A stretch of DNA of 64,000 nucleotides from Photobacterium profundum (GTDB lineage Bacteria; Pseudomonadota; Gammaproteobacteria; Enterobacterales; Vibrionaceae), in contig NZ_PYOD01000002.1 of the NCBI RefSeq assembly GCF_003026285.1, positions 806,001 to 870,000 on the forward strand, given 5' to 3'. Under the pieces are notes generated by a model. The model saw nothing but the letters and a program-made list of their open reading frames with translations, did no database searches and had not been told where the DNA came from. Positions 1-8,644 of the stretch are shown here, piece after piece; the first letter of the stretch is position 1; each line of letters starts with the position of its first letter. A program made the position numbers and the translations under genes.

Positions 1-606
1 GCTCCCTGATTTAAGTAGTACTTCTGGAATACTGATATTTAAATAGGAAAAGGGGACTGCAGCACAAATACCGATGATTAAAGGATTTTTTACTATAGAA
101 CGTAATAAATAGCCGGTATTTAGTGATTGGTTACCAGGGGAAGATCGCGTTAGCGTTATCACGGCAAGAATATTGTAAAGTACCGTTATTACAGCAACAT
201 ATAATGATCCAACCACTAAGCCATTTTCGCCATAGGCATTGGAAACATATGCCAGGCCAATGATTCCTGTGTTTGCTCGAAACGCACCTTGAACAACCAC
301 GCCTCTTTCTGCTTTATTTTTTACTAACCAATGCGCTAAACATTCAAAAATGACAAAGGTTGCGGTGTTTGCTGCTAAAGCAAACAGCAATAAGTTGATA
401 TTACCCACCTGTGCTAAGTCCGCTTTTACCACGCTTAAAAATAATAATGCTGGCAGCGTAACGGTAAAAACGAGCTTCGACCCCGTTTCAATGAACTTTT
501 CTTCAATGATCCCCCAGCGTCTAAGCGCAATACCGAGCCCGAGCATGATAAAAATAGGTCCAGTGACAGAAAATGAGTATTGCAGTTGGATCCAGAATTC
601 GTTCAT
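1..606 (-). CDS. AEC-family transporter, partial (C-terminus outside window)
   Basis: The reverse strand reads 202 codons from an ATG at 606 to the window edge without a stop. The product starts MNEFWIQLQYSFSVTGPIFI and continues with several hydrophobic segments, an RRWG loop and a conserved NTGIIGLAY stretch. This is the layout of auxin-efflux-carrier/malonate-permease type secondary carriers, which export or import small organic acids or amino-acid derivatives across the inner membrane. Substrate cannot be told. The gene points away from the repeat array at 754-939, so its promoter lies in or near that array. A second, distant AEC gene is at 51617-52498. Family call is sure; the truncation is only the window edge. 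Confidence 0.85.
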   Translation of the reverse strand, partial: MNEFWIQLQYSFSVTGPIFIMLGLGIALRRWGIIEEKFIETGSKLVFTVTLPALLFLSVVKADLAQVGNINLLLFALAANTATFVIFECLAHWLVKNKAERGVVVQGAFRANTGIIGLAYVSNAYGENGLVVGSLYVAVITVLYNILAVITLTRSSPGNQSLNTGYLLRSIVKNPLIIGICAAVPFSYLNISIPEVLLKSGS

Positions 607-753
607 TTCAATATCCTTATTAATCGGTCTATTTGTAACACAAAAAGAGCGATATATGGATAGTCCAAGTTGTAACATCTTGATATTATACTTAATCTAT
701 TGTTTTTAATCGTTTTTATTAATGGGGTGTTTTAAATGGTCATGTTTTTTTAC

Positions 754-939
754 TGGAACAATGATCAAGAGGCACGAATAAACGGGGGGTGTCATCTCAA
801 TTGGAACGATGATCAAGAAAGATCTTATGTTTAGATCGTTAACTATTCGGATCGATGATCAAGAGGGGATCTTATTTTCTTGTCTAGTTTAGAGCTACTT
901 TTACTTATGCCACTAAAAAACTGGAACGATGATCAAGTA
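754..939 (+). repeat. Array of four GATC-containing direct repeats (RctB 12-mer-like)
   Basis: Four direct copies with the core ATGATCAAG lie at 761-771, 809-819, 855-865 and 929-939. Copies 1, 2 and 4 are preceded by TGGAACA or TGGAACG, copy 3 by CGGATCG. Start-to-start spacings are 48, 46 and 74 bp. A reverse-orientation near copy, TCTTGATCAC, is at 1111-1120. The core matches, as I recall it, the 12-mer bound by RctB, the initiator of Vibrionaceae chromosome 2, including the internal Dam site. Remote 12-mer clusters that titrate RctB are known in Vibrio cholerae. Identity is inferred from motif likeness only. Operators for a local regulator of the AEC gene are the main alternative. Confidence 0.6.
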
Positions 940-1150
940 TGTAGTTTATTTAAGTTTTTGATTTTATGTGTTTATATTAGTTTTTGGTACATTTTACGGT
1001 ATTTTATCGATATGCTTTCGAGTGATGCAGAATGACCTGTGAGCCCTTGTAACATAAGGGAATAAGCGTGATCGCCGAAATTGAAATCACACTGCCCGTA
1101 AAGAATACTATCTTGATCACTTTTCCGGTGTGTTTACGTGGCGAAAGCAC

Positions 1151-1322
1151 TATACCCAAGCTACCTCAAGAGGCTCGTTTCAGCGAGAATTTTTTGGGCT
1201 CTAGCTAAGACACTTATTTATAGACCTAGTGGTTCTACGTTGAAAATAAGTAACATCGCATAGAGCCCAACAAAACTCTCCCTTCGGGAGTGAATCCTGC
1301 ATATTGAGGTCGCTTGGGTATA
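1151..1322. repeat. MITE-like nested inverted-repeat element, 172 bp
   Basis: The two 19-20 bp ends (1151-1169 and about 1304-1322) are inverted repeats with one mismatch: TATACCCAAGCTACCTCAA against the complement of TTGAGGTCGCTTGGGTATA. Inside them TTGGGCTCTA (1194-1203) is inverted at 1261-1270, and ACTTATTT is matched by AAATAAGT further in, so the element could fold into one long imperfect hairpin. No ORF lies inside. Vibrio and Photobacterium genomes carry many dispersed copies of elements ending TATACCCAAG. No clear target duplication was seen. The remainder of 607-1420 outside this element and the repeat array holds no gene I can support. Confidence 0.7.
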
Positions 1323-1420
1323 TATTTAGAAGAGAGATTGTTCATTAAGAGAAAAGAAACTAGAGTCTAGGCACGGTTACTGAGACAATGCTTTATTCAT
1401 TATTGGTTTATTTGTTATAG

Positions 1421-2218
1421 ATGAATACTAAGTTTAAACATTCAGAAATTGTCATACTGCCAGAACAGATGGAACACCATAATCATGGCTATAACCAAGT
1501 TGTGATTGGCTTATCTGGACAGACAGAGTTTGATATAGAAGGCTATGGTAATCTTGTTTGCCCTGGTCAGGGGTGTTTAGTGACCGCTGATTCTGAACAT
1601 GCCTTTTCTGGTTTAGGTCGAAATGAAATATTGGTTCTGAATATACCAGTCTCCCAAAATTCGTTTGAAGAAACCTACGGCCATTTACAACCTTCTTATG
1701 CGGTGGAACGTGTCGAACGCTTATTTGATCAGTCGAGCTATTTTCATCTTGATAGCCAAGCTCAAAACCTTATTAATGCACTGACTGTTGAAATGACAGC
1801 GCACCCTGATGATCTGTTATTAAGTAAAGCATGTACTGATACACTGATGTGCGTATTACAGCGACATTTTAAGCCGTTAGCATCCGATCGCCATATTGCA
1901 CGTTTAAATATGGATATTGTCGATCAATACATTATTAAGCACCTAACGCGTAAAATTTCTGTAACACAATTGGCGGGGCTGGTTTTTTTAGGTGAAAGCC
2001 AATTTCATTTATTGTTCAAGAATCAAACAGGTGTAACACCACACCAGTATGTTTTAAAAAAGCGCCTCGAAATGGCGAAACAATTAATGGAAGAATCGCA
2101 GTTGAGTTTGGCCCAGGTGGCACAAAGCTGTGGATTCTCGGGTCAGAGTAGCTTTACACAAGCGTTTTCACGTTTATATGGCATGCCACCTGCGCGTTTT
2201 AAAAAAGATAACTTATAG
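1421..2218 (+). CDS. AraC-family transcriptional regulator with N-terminal cupin
   Basis: 265 residues. The N-terminal part (about 10-110) looks like a cupin sensor domain (HHNHGYNQVVIGLSGQ, then GQGCLVTADSEHAFSG). The last 100 residues are two helix-turn-helix motifs of the AraC/XylS type, ending with the family signature region GFSGQSSFTQAFSRLYGMPPARF. The gene lies upstream of putA on the same strand with a 421 bp gap. AraC-type PutR regulators next to putA are known in Vibrio, so control of proline catabolism is a reasonable inference. A role for the AEC gene on the other side cannot be excluded. The ATG at 1421 has no strong ribosome binding site. Confidence 0.85.
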   Translation: MNTKFKHSEIVILPEQMEHHNHGYNQVVIGLSGQTEFDIEGYGNLVCPGQGCLVTADSEHAFSGLGRNEILVLNIPVSQNSFEETYGHLQPSYAVERVERLFDQSSYFHLDSQAQNLINALTVEMTAHPDDLLLSKACTDTLMCVLQRHFKPLASDRHIARLNMDIVDQYIIKHLTRKISVTQLAGLVFLGESQFHLLFKNQTGVTPHQYVLKKRLEMAKQLMEESQLSLAQVAQSCGFSGQSSFTQAFSRLYGMPPARFKKDNL

Positions 2219-2590
2219 CTTCATTTATTGTCTTAGTTGAATGGTGGTTTTTATATTTAATTTAATTCAACGGCTTAATTGAAAGTGTCATTTTTTTTGT
2301 TGCTTATATTCATCATTTTTTAACTCTTCTCTGTGTCTCTTCTTCTCTAGCCTCTCTCGTTACCATATTCATACTTACGTAGGAACATTCACTGTTTTTG
2401 CGTAACTTTTTATGTTCATTTTTTGCAGCTAACTTTACGTTAATCGGTATGAAACAAGTTTTTTTGATGATGTTTTGTGTCTAATTTTGTTAAAAAACGG
2501 ACTTTTTCTAAAAATTAACGGAGAATATGGCAAGACTAGACGAGCTGTGGAAAATAGAATCCCCTCAATAGTAACACTGGTGTAACATTT

Positions 2591-2619
2591 ATCCTGACGA
2601 TATAGATAAACTTCAGGAT
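2591..2619. promoter_or_regulatory. Inverted repeat just upstream of putA
   Basis: ATCCTGA (2591-2597) and TCAGGAT (2613-2619) form 7 bp arms around a 15 bp spacer, ending 20 bp before the putA ATG. It could be an operator for the adjacent AraC regulator or a 5'-UTR stem-loop. The rest of the 2219-2639 intergenic region is AT-rich with no other gene or clear motif. Confidence 0.4.
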
Positions 2620-2639
2620 TCATTATTGAGGGAATGATT

Positions 2640-5600
2640 ATGTTCAATGCGGCAGATGTACTTCAGCCATCCTTTATTGAGCGTCCGTTAAACGAAATCT
2701 GGACACTGATTTCGCCGCTCTATTCTGTTGATGAGTCGTTATGGCTAGAACAGCTATTGCCTTTGGCTGAGCCGTCAGATGTAGAACGTAAACACACAAC
2801 AGATAAAGCTGCTGAGCTTATTAAGCGCGTGCGTGCCGATGAAAATGCGGTTCAAATGATTGATGCACTATTATTGGAATACAGTCTAGATACTAAAGAA
2901 GGTATTTTACTGATGTGCTTAGCTGAAGCTTTGATGCGTATTCCTGATGCCGCAACGGCTGATGCTCTTATTCGCGACAAACTCAGTGTTGCTGATTGGA
3001 AATCCCACCTTAAAAATTCTGATTCTCTGTTTGTCAATGCCTCGACTTGGGGCCTGATGCTGACGGGGAAAGTAGTCACAATGGATGCCAAAGAAGACGG
3101 TAAGCCATCTCATGTGATTAATCGCTTAGTTAATAAAATGTCTGAGCCTGTGATTCGTCAAGCAATGAATCAGGCGATGAAGATTATGGGTCACCAGTTT
3201 GTACTGGGGCGTACGATTTCAGAAGCAATGAAAAATGGTAAGAGTAACCGTGATAAAGGTTTCACTTATTCATTTGATATGTTGGGCGAAGCTGCATTAA
3301 CGGCACAAGATGCTCAAAAGTATTTTAAAGATTACATCATGGCGATTGAATCTGTTGGTCGTGATGGGTATGCAAGCCAAAAAGGCAGTAATAAAAAATC
3401 GCCAGATCCAACGGTGTCTATAAAGCTATCTGCTTTACACCCTCGTTACGATGTAGCGAATGAAGCCCGTGTATTAGATGAAATGTATGAATCAGTGCTT
3501 ACATTACTTTCACGTGCGCGTGAATTGAATGTAGGTATTACGATTGATGCTGAAGAAGCCGATCGTCTTGAGTTGTCATTAAAGTTATTTGCAAAGCTCT
3601 ACCGTTCAGATGCAGTTAAAGGCTGGGGCCGATTTGGTATCGTTGTTCAGTCTTACTCTAAGCGTGCATTGCCTGTACTGGCATGGTTAGCAGCATTAAG
3701 CAAAGAGCAAGGCGATATTATTCCTTTACGCTTGGTGAAAGGCGCGTATTGGGACAGTGAATTAAAGCTTTCTCAGCAAAGTGGTTTTAGTGACTACCCA
3801 GTCTTTACCCGTAAAGAGTCAACAGATAGCGCATATCTTGCGTGCGCTCGTTTCTTATTGTCTGAGCATTTGCGTGGGGTGATTTATCCGCAGTTTGCTA
3901 GCCATAACGCTCATACAATCTCTGCTATTGTGGCAATGACTGATCACCGTGATTTTGAATTCCAACGTCTGCATGGCATGGGCGATGCACTTTATAATCA
4001 TGCAATGGACATGTATCAAGCGAATGTACGTATTTATGCGCCTGTTGGTAGCCATAAAGATTTGCTGCCGTACCTTGTGCGCCGCTTACTTGAGAACGGT
4101 GCTAATAGCTCGTTTGTTCACCGTTTGGTTGATGCCGATTGCCCGATTGAATCATTAACAGAGCATCCGGTAGATACCTTGCGCTCTCGCCCTTCGTTAA
4201 ATAACAGCCTTATTCCACTGCCACCACAGATCTTTGGTGAGAGCCGTAAAAACTCTGCCAGCATTAATATTGATATTGAATCAGAGTGGACACCGTTCAA
4301 TGCTGCTATTCAGGCATTTAGTCAGCATCAATGGCAGGCTGGCCCTATCGTTAATGGCGTTACGCTTGATGGCGAACAACACGCAATTACTGCCCCTTAT
4401 AATCGTACGGAAAGTGTAGGGCAAGTCGCATTTTCTAGTGCAAGCCAAGTTGCTCAAGCCATTGATGTTGCAAGTGAAGCATATCCAGCATGGTCACAAG
4501 TGGCTGCTTCTGAGCGCGGGGAGTGCTTACAACGTTTAGCTAATTTACTTGAGCTTCACACTGGTGAGCTGGTTGCCCTTTGTCATCGTGAAGCAGGCAA
4601 AACAATTCAAGACAGCATTGATGAAATTCGTGAAGCCGTGGATTTCTGTCGCTTCTATGGTGAGCAGGCGTCGACTGAATTAGCCAGTGCAAAATCAATT
4701 AAAAGCTTTGATGGTTTAACCAAACAGCTGACTTATCAAGGTCGTGGTGTATTTGCATGTATTAGCCCATGGAACTTCCCTCTAGCGATTTTCTTAGGGC
4801 AAGTATCAGCGGCATTGGCTGCTGGTAATACTGTTGTTGCCAAACCTGCTGAACAAACTTCGTTGATTGCTTACCGTGCGATTGAATTAATGCTTGAAGC
4901 GGGTATTCCTGCTGGCGCGATTCAATTATTACCAGGTACAGGCGCTGAAGTGGGTGCAACGCTTACAACAGATGTACGTATTGCTGGCGTGGCGTTTACC
5001 GGTTCAACAGAAACCGCCCAACGTATTAACCGTTCTTTAGTCGCACGTGATTGTGAAGCCGTTCCGTTTATTGCAGAAACTGGCGGGCAGAATGCGATGA
5101 TCGTTGATAGTACTGCGTTACCAGAGCAAGTAGTGCGTGATGTGGTGCGTTCTGCTTTTGCTTCTGCTGGGCAACGTTGTTCTGCGTTACGTGTGTTATT
5201 TGTTCAAGCCGATATTGCTGATCGCATAATTACTCTTATCAAAGGTGCGATGGCTGAGCTATCTGTCGGGCGCCCTGAGTTACACAGTACTGATGTTGGT
5301 CCTGTTATTGATACCGCAGCAAAAGAAAAGCTGCTAACTCACATAGAGTCGTTAAAGAATCAATCGAAACTGGTAGCTCAAGCTCAGCTGAGTGATGAAT
5401 GTAAGTTGGGTGATTTTGTTGCACCAACAGCATTTGAAATTAGCAGTATTGATATTTTGAAAAATGAAAACTTCGGCCCAATTCTTCACATCGTTCGTTT
5501 TAAAGCGAATGAAATCGATCAGGTTGTCGATCAGATTAATCAGACAGGGTTTGGTCTAACGCTGGGTGTTCACAGCCGTAACGAGCGAACTTATTGTCGT

Positions 5601-5765
5601 ATCGAGCAACGCGCTCGGGTGGGTAACTGCTACATCAACCGCGATCAGGTTGGTGCTGTGGTGGGTGTTCAGCCGTTTGGCGGACAAGGCCTATCGGGTA
5701 CTGGTCCAAAAGCGGGTGGTCCACATTATCTGTATCGCTTCACTAAAGGTGTACTGAGTGCGTAA
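2640..5765 (+). CDS. putA: Bifunctional proline dehydrogenase / L-glutamate gamma-semialdehyde dehydrogenase
   Basis: Oxidises proline to pyrroline-5-carboxylate (FAD, PRODH domain about 130-490) and then to glutamate (NAD, ALDH domain about 560-1035). PRODH motifs RLVKGAYWDSELK and FASHNAHT are present. ALDH motifs include SPWNFPLAIF, FTGSTETAQ, catalytic Glu813 in AETGGQN, catalytic Cys847 in AGQRCSALR, and NENFGPIL. The ATG at 2634 directly abuts GAGGGA, so the ATG at 2640 (spacing about 7) is the better start, giving 1041 residues. There is no N-terminal ribbon-helix-helix domain, so this PutA should not repress its own operon. The C-terminal ALDH-superfamily domain of long PutAs is absent here but encoded by the next gene. 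First gene of a put operon. Confidence 0.97.
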   Translation: MFNAADVLQPSFIERPLNEIWTLISPLYSVDESLWLEQLLPLAEPSDVERKHTTDKAAELIKRVRADENAVQMIDALLLEYSLDTKEGILLMCLAEALMRIPDAATADALIRDKLSVADWKSHLKNSDSLFVNASTWGLMLTGKVVTMDAKEDGKPSHVINRLVNKMSEPVIRQAMNQAMKIMGHQFVLGRTISEAMKNGKSNRDKGFTYSFDMLGEAALTAQDAQKYFKDYIMAIESVGRDGYASQKGSNKKSPDPTVSIKLSALHPRYDVANEARVLDEMYESVLTLLSRARELNVGITIDAEEADRLELSLKLFAKLYRSDAVKGWGRFGIVVQSYSKRALPVLAWLAALSKEQGDIIPLRLVKGAYWDSELKLSQQSGFSDYPVFTRKESTDSAYLACARFLLSEHLRGVIYPQFASHNAHTISAIVAMTDHRDFEFQRLHGMGDALYNHAMDMYQANVRIYAPVGSHKDLLPYLVRRLLENGANSSFVHRLVDADCPIESLTEHPVDTLRSRPSLNNSLIPLPPQIFGESRKNSASINIDIESEWTPFNAAIQAFSQHQWQAGPIVNGVTLDGEQHAITAPYNRTESVGQVAFSSASQVAQAIDVASEAYPAWSQVAASERGECLQRLANLLELHTGELVALCHREAGKTIQDSIDEIREAVDFCRFYGEQASTELASAKSIKSFDGLTKQLTYQGRGVFACISPWNFPLAIFLGQVSAALAAGNTVVAKPAEQTSLIAYRAIELMLEAGIPAGAIQLLPGTGAEVGATLTTDVRIAGVAFTGSTETAQRINRSLVARDCEAVPFIAETGGQNAMIVDSTALPEQVVRDVVRSAFASAGQRCSALRVLFVQADIADRIITLIKGAMAELSVGRPELHSTDVGPVIDTAAKEKLLTHIESLKNQSKLVAQAQLSDECKLGDFVAPTAFEISSIDILKNENFGPILHIVRFKANEIDQVVDQINQTGFGLTLGVHSRNERTYCRIEQRARVGNCYINRDQVGAVVGVQPFGGQGLSGTGPKAGGPHYLYRFTKGVLSA

Positions 5766-5799
5766 TAGCAGCTGTGTCTGAATTGAGAAGGAAGAAGTT

Positions 5800-6495
5800 A
5801 TGACTACAAATATTCAAACCATGGTGGATAGCAACCTATCAACCTGGGAAAGCTGGAATGGCTTAGGTTACAGCGAGCGTACTGCCATTTTAACGCAGTG
5901 GGCTAGCCAGCTAGAAGCCAATGCGAAATCGATGGTGGAGTTTCAATGCCGCAATGCGTTAGAGCATGTGGGGGAAACACTATTAATGCCAGGGCCAACA
6001 GGTGAAACCAACGAACTGTACAGTGCAGGTCGTGGTGCATTTGTGGTAACGGCTGATATTGAGGCAACTGTTACGGCAATTGTCGGGCAAATTACAGCGG
6101 TATTAGTGACAGGTAATACCCTGTTTATATGTTTGCCAGCTGACAGTGCATTATCAGGAAAAGAACTGGTAACACAGCTTGAAAAAGCAGGCTGTCCGCA
6201 AGGTGTTATCGTTGCTGTTGATAGTGATCAACTTGCAGATTTATCAAGCCATACTGCAATCGCGGGTGTGGTTTATGCGGGTAAGTTATCAACGTCACAA
6301 GCGATGGCTCGCCAGTTAGCTGCGCGTGATGGTTTATTAGCACAGTTAGTAACAGAAACAGATTGTGAGTTGTTACCTGTGATTGGTAGCCCAACGTACA
6401 TCTTGCGTTTTGTGACGGAAAGAACACGCACCATTAATATTACCGCTGTAGGAGGTAATGCAACACTGCTTGAACTGGGCAGTGGCGAACATTAA
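5800..6495 (+). CDS. Stand-alone ALDH-superfamily domain, PutA C-terminal domain homologue
   Basis: 231 residues, starting 34 bp after putA with GAAGGAAGAAG as ribosome binding site. It resembles the non-catalytic ALDH-superfamily domain at the C-terminus of long (type B/C) PutAs: a Rossmann-like GQITAVLVTGNT...EKAGCPQGVIVAVDSDQ region, AGVVYAGKLSTSQAMARQLAARDG, and a final TYILRFVTERTRTINITAVGGNATLLELG strand-rich tail. It has no catalytic Cys/Glu pair, so it should not be an enzyme. In fused PutAs this domain caps the substrate-channelling tunnel. As a separate subunit it probably binds PutA. It is often annotated as a P5C dehydrogenase in Vibrio, which overstates it. Confidence 0.75.
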   Translation: MTTNIQTMVDSNLSTWESWNGLGYSERTAILTQWASQLEANAKSMVEFQCRNALEHVGETLLMPGPTGETNELYSAGRGAFVVTADIEATVTAIVGQITAVLVTGNTLFICLPADSALSGKELVTQLEKAGCPQGVIVAVDSDQLADLSSHTAIAGVVYAGKLSTSQAMARQLAARDGLLAQLVTETDCELLPVIGSPTYILRFVTERTRTINITAVGGNATLLELGSGEH

Positions 6496-6502
6496 TTTTT
6501 AG

Positions 6503-6577
6503 TGGTTGGCTGGCTTATGGTTATTTCCCTCAATTATGTCGTGTGACTGAAGGAAATAGTGATAGGCCGGTTAACCA
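6503..6577 (+). repeat. Long imperfect stem-loop between the ALDH-domain gene and putP
   Basis: Arms 6503-6528 and 6552-6577 pair at about 19 of 26 positions, and several mismatches allow G-U pairs, with a 23 nt loop. There is no U-tract after it, so it is not a standard terminator. It may be an mRNA processing or stability element separating putA from putP messages, or a remnant of a dispersed repeat. Confidence 0.5.
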
Positions 6578-6657
6578 AGTAAACATGCTGAATAGAATAT
6601 TCAGTAAATAAAATACCCGCAATGAATGGGTATTTAAATAAGTGAGGGAACTCGACA

Positions 6658-8154
6658 ATGATTGAAAACAGCTTTGCTATTACAGGAACGTTTATCGTTT
6701 ATCTAATAGCTATGATGGCAATTGGCTATATAGCCTATAAGCGTACATCTAATTCATCTGATTATTTCTTAGGTGGTCGTTCGTTAGGTCCATGGCCGGC
6801 TGCGTTATCGGCAGGTGCTTCTGATATGAGTGGTTGGTTACTACTGGGTCTACCTGGTTATGCTTATGCTGCTGGTATCGAATCACTTTGGCTAGCTGGT
6901 GGCTTGTTACTGGGTACATGGCTGAACTGGTTGATTTGTGCGAAGCGCCTTCGTACTTACAGTATTACTGCTGATAACTCGCTAACACTTCCTGAGTTTT
7001 TAGCACGCCGTTTTGATGATAAATCTAAACTGATCCAAACTATTTCAGCATTCTTTATTTTGCTGTTTTTCCTTTTCTACACCAGTTCAGGTTTAGTTGC
7101 AGGCGGTAAATTATTTGAAACAGTATTCGGTCTTGATTACAGCATTGCTGTTATTGTCGGTACTGTTTGTGTTGTGTCGTACACCTTATTTGGTGGTTTC
7201 TTAGCTGTATCATGGACAGACCTTGTACAAGGTTTATTGATGTCTGCTGCATTGCTTATCGTGCCGATTGCAGCAATGAGTGGTGGCGTCGGTGATCTTA
7301 CGGCAGCGCTAGAGCTGAAAAACCCAGAACTAATGACTCTGTTCAACGATGTGAAAGGCCAACCGTTATCTGCCATTGCGATTATTTCTCTTGCAGCGTG
7401 GGGTTTAGGCTACTTTGGTCAGCCACACATTCTTGCACGTTTTAAAGCAACACGTAGTAATGCTGATATTACAACAGCACGCCGTATTGCGGTTATCTGG
7501 ACTGCATTATCAATGACTGGTGCGGTACTTGTCGGCTTGGTTGGTATTCTTTATGTTGATAACCAGTTGGCTGGCGATCTAGCTGATGGTGAGAAGATCT
7601 TCATGTTACTTGTGAACTCAATCTTCCACCCTGTGGTTGCGGGTATTCTATTAGCCGCGATTCTTGCGGCTATCATGAGTACTGCTGATTCACAGCTATT
7701 AGTGTCATCTTCTGCATTAGCGGAAGATTTCTATAAGCAAGTATTCCGTCCTGCAGCTCCAACAGAAGAAATCGTCATGGTCGGTCGTGTTGCTGTTATC
7801 GGGCTTTCTATTGTTGCACTGGTACTAGCAATGAACCCTGATAGTTCGGTACTTGGTTTAGTCTCTTATGCGTGGGCTGGGTTTGGTGCGGCATTTGGTC
7901 CTGTATTGTTACTTAGTCTTTACTGGAAGCGTATGAACCGTAATGGTGCGCTAGTCGGTATTATTGTTGGTGCATTAACAGTTGTTATCTGGAAGCAGAT
8001 TACAGGCGGCATCTTCGATATCTATGAAATCGTACCTGGCTTTATTTTAGCGACATTGTCGGTAGTGGTTGTGAGCCTGACAACGGGTGAGCCATCAGAG
8101 AAAATTCAAAAGCAATTCGAACAATACGAGAAGAACCTTGTAGAGTTTGATTAA
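6658..8154 (+). CDS. putP: Sodium/proline symporter PutP
   Basis: 498 residues with about 13 hydrophobic segments, the full length expected of the solute:sodium symporter family. Diagnostic stretches are the start FIVYLIAMMAIGYIAYKRT, the SDYFLGGRSLGPWPAALSAGASDMSGWLLLGLPG region that lines the Na+/proline site in E. coli PutP, and GYFGQPHILARFKA. It imports proline for the catabolic genes upstream. AGTGAGGGAACTCGACA before the ATG is a good ribosome binding site. The final 30 residues are charged and cytoplasmic. Confidence 0.96.
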   Translation: MIENSFAITGTFIVYLIAMMAIGYIAYKRTSNSSDYFLGGRSLGPWPAALSAGASDMSGWLLLGLPGYAYAAGIESLWLAGGLLLGTWLNWLICAKRLRTYSITADNSLTLPEFLARRFDDKSKLIQTISAFFILLFFLFYTSSGLVAGGKLFETVFGLDYSIAVIVGTVCVVSYTLFGGFLAVSWTDLVQGLLMSAALLIVPIAAMSGGVGDLTAALELKNPELMTLFNDVKGQPLSAIAIISLAAWGLGYFGQPHILARFKATRSNADITTARRIAVIWTALSMTGAVLVGLVGILYVDNQLAGDLADGEKIFMLLVNSIFHPVVAGILLAAILAAIMSTADSQLLVSSSALAEDFYKQVFRPAAPTEEIVMVGRVAVIGLSIVALVLAMNPDSSVLGLVSYAWAGFGAAFGPVLLLSLYWKRMNRNGALVGIIVGALTVVIWKQITGGIFDIYEIVPGFILATLSVVVVSLTTGEPSEKIQKQFEQYEKNLVEFD

Positions 8155-8180
8155 TGCTTAATCAGTGTTAATTGAAAATA

Positions 8181-8211
8181 AAATGCCAGTCTGATGACTG
8201 GCATTTTTTTT
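8181..8211 (+). terminator. Rho-independent terminator after putP
   Basis: ATGCCAGTC...GACTGGCAT hairpin with a short loop, followed by eight T residues. Ends the put operon. The same ATGCCAGTC stem recurs in the terminator at 36688-36722. Confidence 0.92.
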
Positions 8212-8644
8212 GTCTGATGGATATACCCTAGTAGAGTGTTCGAACTAAACTTAACGAGCTTAGTTTTTTATTTTCGTGATTTTGCCACATTCGCATTTGA
8301 AAATAGAGGTGTACAACCAGCGTTGAAACCATGTCCGTTTTATTCTAATTATATTTTTATTACACATCGACCACCTCTGTTTTATGAACTGTTTTAGCTG
8401 CTTTTGATACTGACCATTAAATCGTACTTCATTCTGTATATGGGTTCAATACAGATGTGAATTTGAACGTCAATATTTTGTCGCGGCTAGCAAGACAAGG
8501 CAGAGTGGGTAAAACAGTCTAAAAAATCATCAAGGTAGGAGGTAAGTCAAAGTTCATGAACAAGAAGATTATTATGATAAACAGGAACTAAAGCTGATTA
8601 GCTTTGGGTTTTATTTCATTTTCAGCGTATTAAGAGAGGGTACT
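8212..8644. other. Intergenic region with a possible 11-codon leader ORF and hairpin
   Basis: No normal gene is visible. An 11-codon ORF, MNKKIIMINRN, runs 8556-8591, and its stop runs directly into a hairpin AAAGCT-GATT-AGCTTT (8590-8605) followed by GGGTTTT. An AGGAGG motif lies about 13 nt before the ATG, farther than usual. This could be an attenuation leader for the gene at 8645, or chance. Confidence 0.25.

Noticed and set aside
350-709. Plus-strand ORF of 119 codons
   Set aside because: Antisense shadow of the partial AEC gene, whose minus-strand reading gives a clear carrier.
2435-2647. Minus-strand ORF of 70 codons over the putA promoter
   Set aside because: Overlaps the putA start and promoter region, has no ribosome site and no family likeness.
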